Source of the DNA: JAIXWP01 sp041391745
GTDB taxonomy: Bacteria; Bacteroidota; Bacteroidia; Flavobacteriales_D; Sanyastnellaceae
Direction: 5' to 3'
NCBI GenBank assembly: GCA_041391745.1
Contig: JAWKNK010000004.1
Span: 1 to 64,000, forward strand
DNA length: 64,000 nucleotides
The notes below the pieces were generated by a model that was not told the origin of the DNA, ran no database searches, and saw only the letters and a list, made by a program, of their open reading frames with translations. The translations under genes were made by a program, and so were the position numbers. Position 1 is the stretch's first letter. Every line of letters begins with the position of its first letter. Shown here in pieces: positions 62,961-64,000 of the stretch.

Positions 62961-63602
62961 TTATTTATCTCCTGCTTTCTCTTGTTGGTATTCTTTATTT
63001 AATCCGTCTACCACTTCATTAGTGATATCGTAAGCTTCACTACCGTAAAGAATAAACTGAGTAGATGGTTGATAGTTCACGACATAATCAATTCCCTTAG
63101 AAGAGGCATAAGTTTCAAGAAATTTTTGAACTCTTGATTGCAAGTCTTTTTGCATTTCAGCTTCTTTCTTCATCACATTTTCAGATTCTTTTTGTTGAAT
63201 CTGGTCCATTTCCATTTGAAGTTGCTGCAATCTACTTTGGGCAATCATCAACTCTTCATCAGTAGCTTTTCCACTTTGGGCATAAGCAACTAGCTCATCT
63301 ACTTCCTTTTGTCGGTTCTGGTATTCTTTTCTTACTTTCTCGTCGGCAGCCTTATATTTTTGCTCTAGTGTTTTTATTCTATCCTTGATGTAGTCATATT
63401 TTTCATTTAGGACATCACCATTTACATAGGCCATCACCGGGGCTTTTGGACCTTCTCCTTCGGGTTTAGTAAACTCAGAATTCGTTGGCAGTTTAGGTTG
63501 ACTCACCACTTCTGCTTCTGGAGCGCCAGGCTTTCTAAGAAATAGGAAAGCAACGGCAATGATCAAAATTGCATTAATTCCAAGTGAAAGTTTTGCTAAC
63601 AT
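62961..63602 (-). CDS. OmpH/Skp-like chaperone
   Basis: A 213-residue protein with an N-terminal hydrophobic helix (LSLGINAILIIAVAFLFLRK), a Pro/acidic linker, MAYVNGDVLNEKYDYIKD (the OmpH N-terminal strand-helix), a long coiled coil (about 75-165) and the C-terminal GIDYVVNYQPSTQFILYG. The plan is that of Skp/OmpH periplasmic holdases for outer-membrane proteins. The N-terminus looks more like a membrane anchor than a cleaved signal. Confidence 0.88.
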   Translation of the reverse strand: MLAKLSLGINAILIIAVAFLFLRKPGAPEAEVVSQPKLPTNSEFTKPEGEGPKAPVMAYVNGDVLNEKYDYIKDRIKTLEQKYKAADEKVRKEYQNRQKEVDELVAYAQSGKATDEELMIAQSRLQQLQMEMDQIQQKESENVMKKEAEMQKDLQSRVQKFLETYASSKGIDYVVNYQPSTQFILYGSEAYDITNEVVDGLNKEYQQEKAGDK

Positions 63603-63608
63603 GAATGA

Positions 63609-63854
63609 TTATTTTTTTAAGTTTTCGTAGGCGTTTTTAAAATCTAAATGCATAGCATTGAATCTTTCCATGCATCCATTTATCAATTCTTCAGTGATTA
63701 ATTTTTTCACATCCTCTAGCGCTGGTACTCCTTCATGACTCACTTTAAAAGTTTGTTTGTAGGCACCACCTTCCAATTCTATCAGCCATTTGTCCATATA
63801 AGACATGATGGAAATTTTCAATTTTGGATGAGGAATGTTTGCAACTAATCTCAT
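63609..63854 (-). CDS. Small conserved protein of unknown function
   Basis: An 81-residue protein starting MRLVANIPHPKLKISIMSYM with a beta-rich first half (KWLIELEGGAYKQTFKV) and a helical second half (CMERFNAMHLDFKNAYENLK). It is six bases upstream of the OmpH-like gene and in the same run. I know similar small proteins beside OmpH-like genes in Bacteroidota, but no function. Confidence 0.7.
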   Translation of the reverse strand: MRLVANIPHPKLKISIMSYMDKWLIELEGGAYKQTFKVSHEGVPALEDVKKLITEELINGCMERFNAMHLDFKNAYENLKK

Positions 63855-63902
63855 GCTGCAAATGTAGGATTTCGTTTATTCGTATCCTCATAAATTTATT
63901 AA

Positions 63903-64000
63903 ATGCTCAAATTTCCTCATTTTCAGCATCCTGCAGTGCGAGATCTCGCTTGGGCCGTGTGGTCGCCGCCATTATTGTAAGATGAGGAGAATGTGGTCAC
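63903..64000 (+). pseudogene. Possible start of a DUF1853 gene, with a stop after codon 25
   Basis: The plus-strand frame from ATG 63903 reads MLKFPHFQHPAVRDLAWAVW then SPPLL and a TAA at 63978. HPAVRDLAWxxxSPPLL is the hallmark N-terminus of DUF1853 proteins, which continue for about 250 residues. The reading frame therefore ends too early, followed in frame by DEENVV. A nonsense change, a frameshift or base-call error (TAA for CAA would restore it), or a chance match are all possible. Only 22 bases remain after the stop. Confidence 0.35.

Overview
The window is AT-rich chromosomal DNA of a member of the Bacteroidota, most likely a Flavobacteriales lineage near the Cryomorphaceae/Schleiferiaceae/Crocinitomicaceae. 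The evidence is type IX secretion (T9SS) sorting domains, GldB/GldC, a CarboxypepD-type outer-membrane barrel, TonB receptors, TAnnTTTG promoters instead of -10 boxes, a CarB without the MGS domain, and DUF2805, DUF5684 and DUF4924 families. No tRNA, rRNA, CRISPR array, prophage or insertion sequence was seen. The genus is not determinable from what I can see.

Layout. 1-2.7 kb: a truncated secreted protein and a TonB receptor under a TPP riboswitch (probable thiamin uptake). 2.7-9 kb: a plus-strand operon of LytS-type kinase, LytTR regulator, TolC-like channel, lipoprotein adaptor, FtsX-type permease and LolD-like ATPase, which reads as a regulated tripartite ABC exporter. 9-18.3 kb: rsgA, an SDR protein, recG, two tandem paralogous small secreted proteins, a light-repair operon (DASH cryptochrome, DUF2805, PhrB-like photolyase), a MerR regulator and an M23 peptidase. 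18.3-20.9 kb: alaS, broken by two apparent single-base deletions. 21-25 kb: small lipoproteins and membrane proteins, a LuxE-like protein, a receiver protein and an XRE regulator, with a candidate structured RNA upstream of the last. 25.3-27.7 kb: an outer-membrane barrel protein.

27.8-41.9 kb is the division and cell-wall (dcw) cluster. mraZ-rsmH-ftsL-ftsI-murE-mraY-murD-ftsW-murG-murC runs on the minus strand, but ftsQ-ftsA lie on the plus strand and face murC across a shared terminator, with no ftsZ beside them. Identical MraZ-type boxes face both ways upstream of mraZ. 42-47.3 kb: an alpha/beta hydrolase, engB, gldC-gldB, a barrel protein, nadE, an HMA-like protein and a MazG-like protein.

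47.4-59.8 kb: surface and secreted proteins around carB. These are an 1855-residue adhesin-like protein with about 17 repeats of 93 residues and a T9SS domain, a small T9SS cargo protein, and a collagen-like protein with a Peptidase_S74 chaperone end. 59.8-63.9 kb: a minus-strand gene run with an 81-aa protein, an OmpH/Skp-like chaperone, a DUF4924 protein, a TPR histidine kinase and a NarL-type regulator. The start of a possible DUF1853 gene lies at the right edge.

The strongest leads are the candidate three-way-junction RNA at 25.03-25.18 kb, the inverted ftsQA segment, the divergent MraZ boxes, a photolyase that appears to have lost most of its Fe-S ligands, the paired-repeat architecture of the giant surface protein, the switch-like carB leader, and the alaS lesions.
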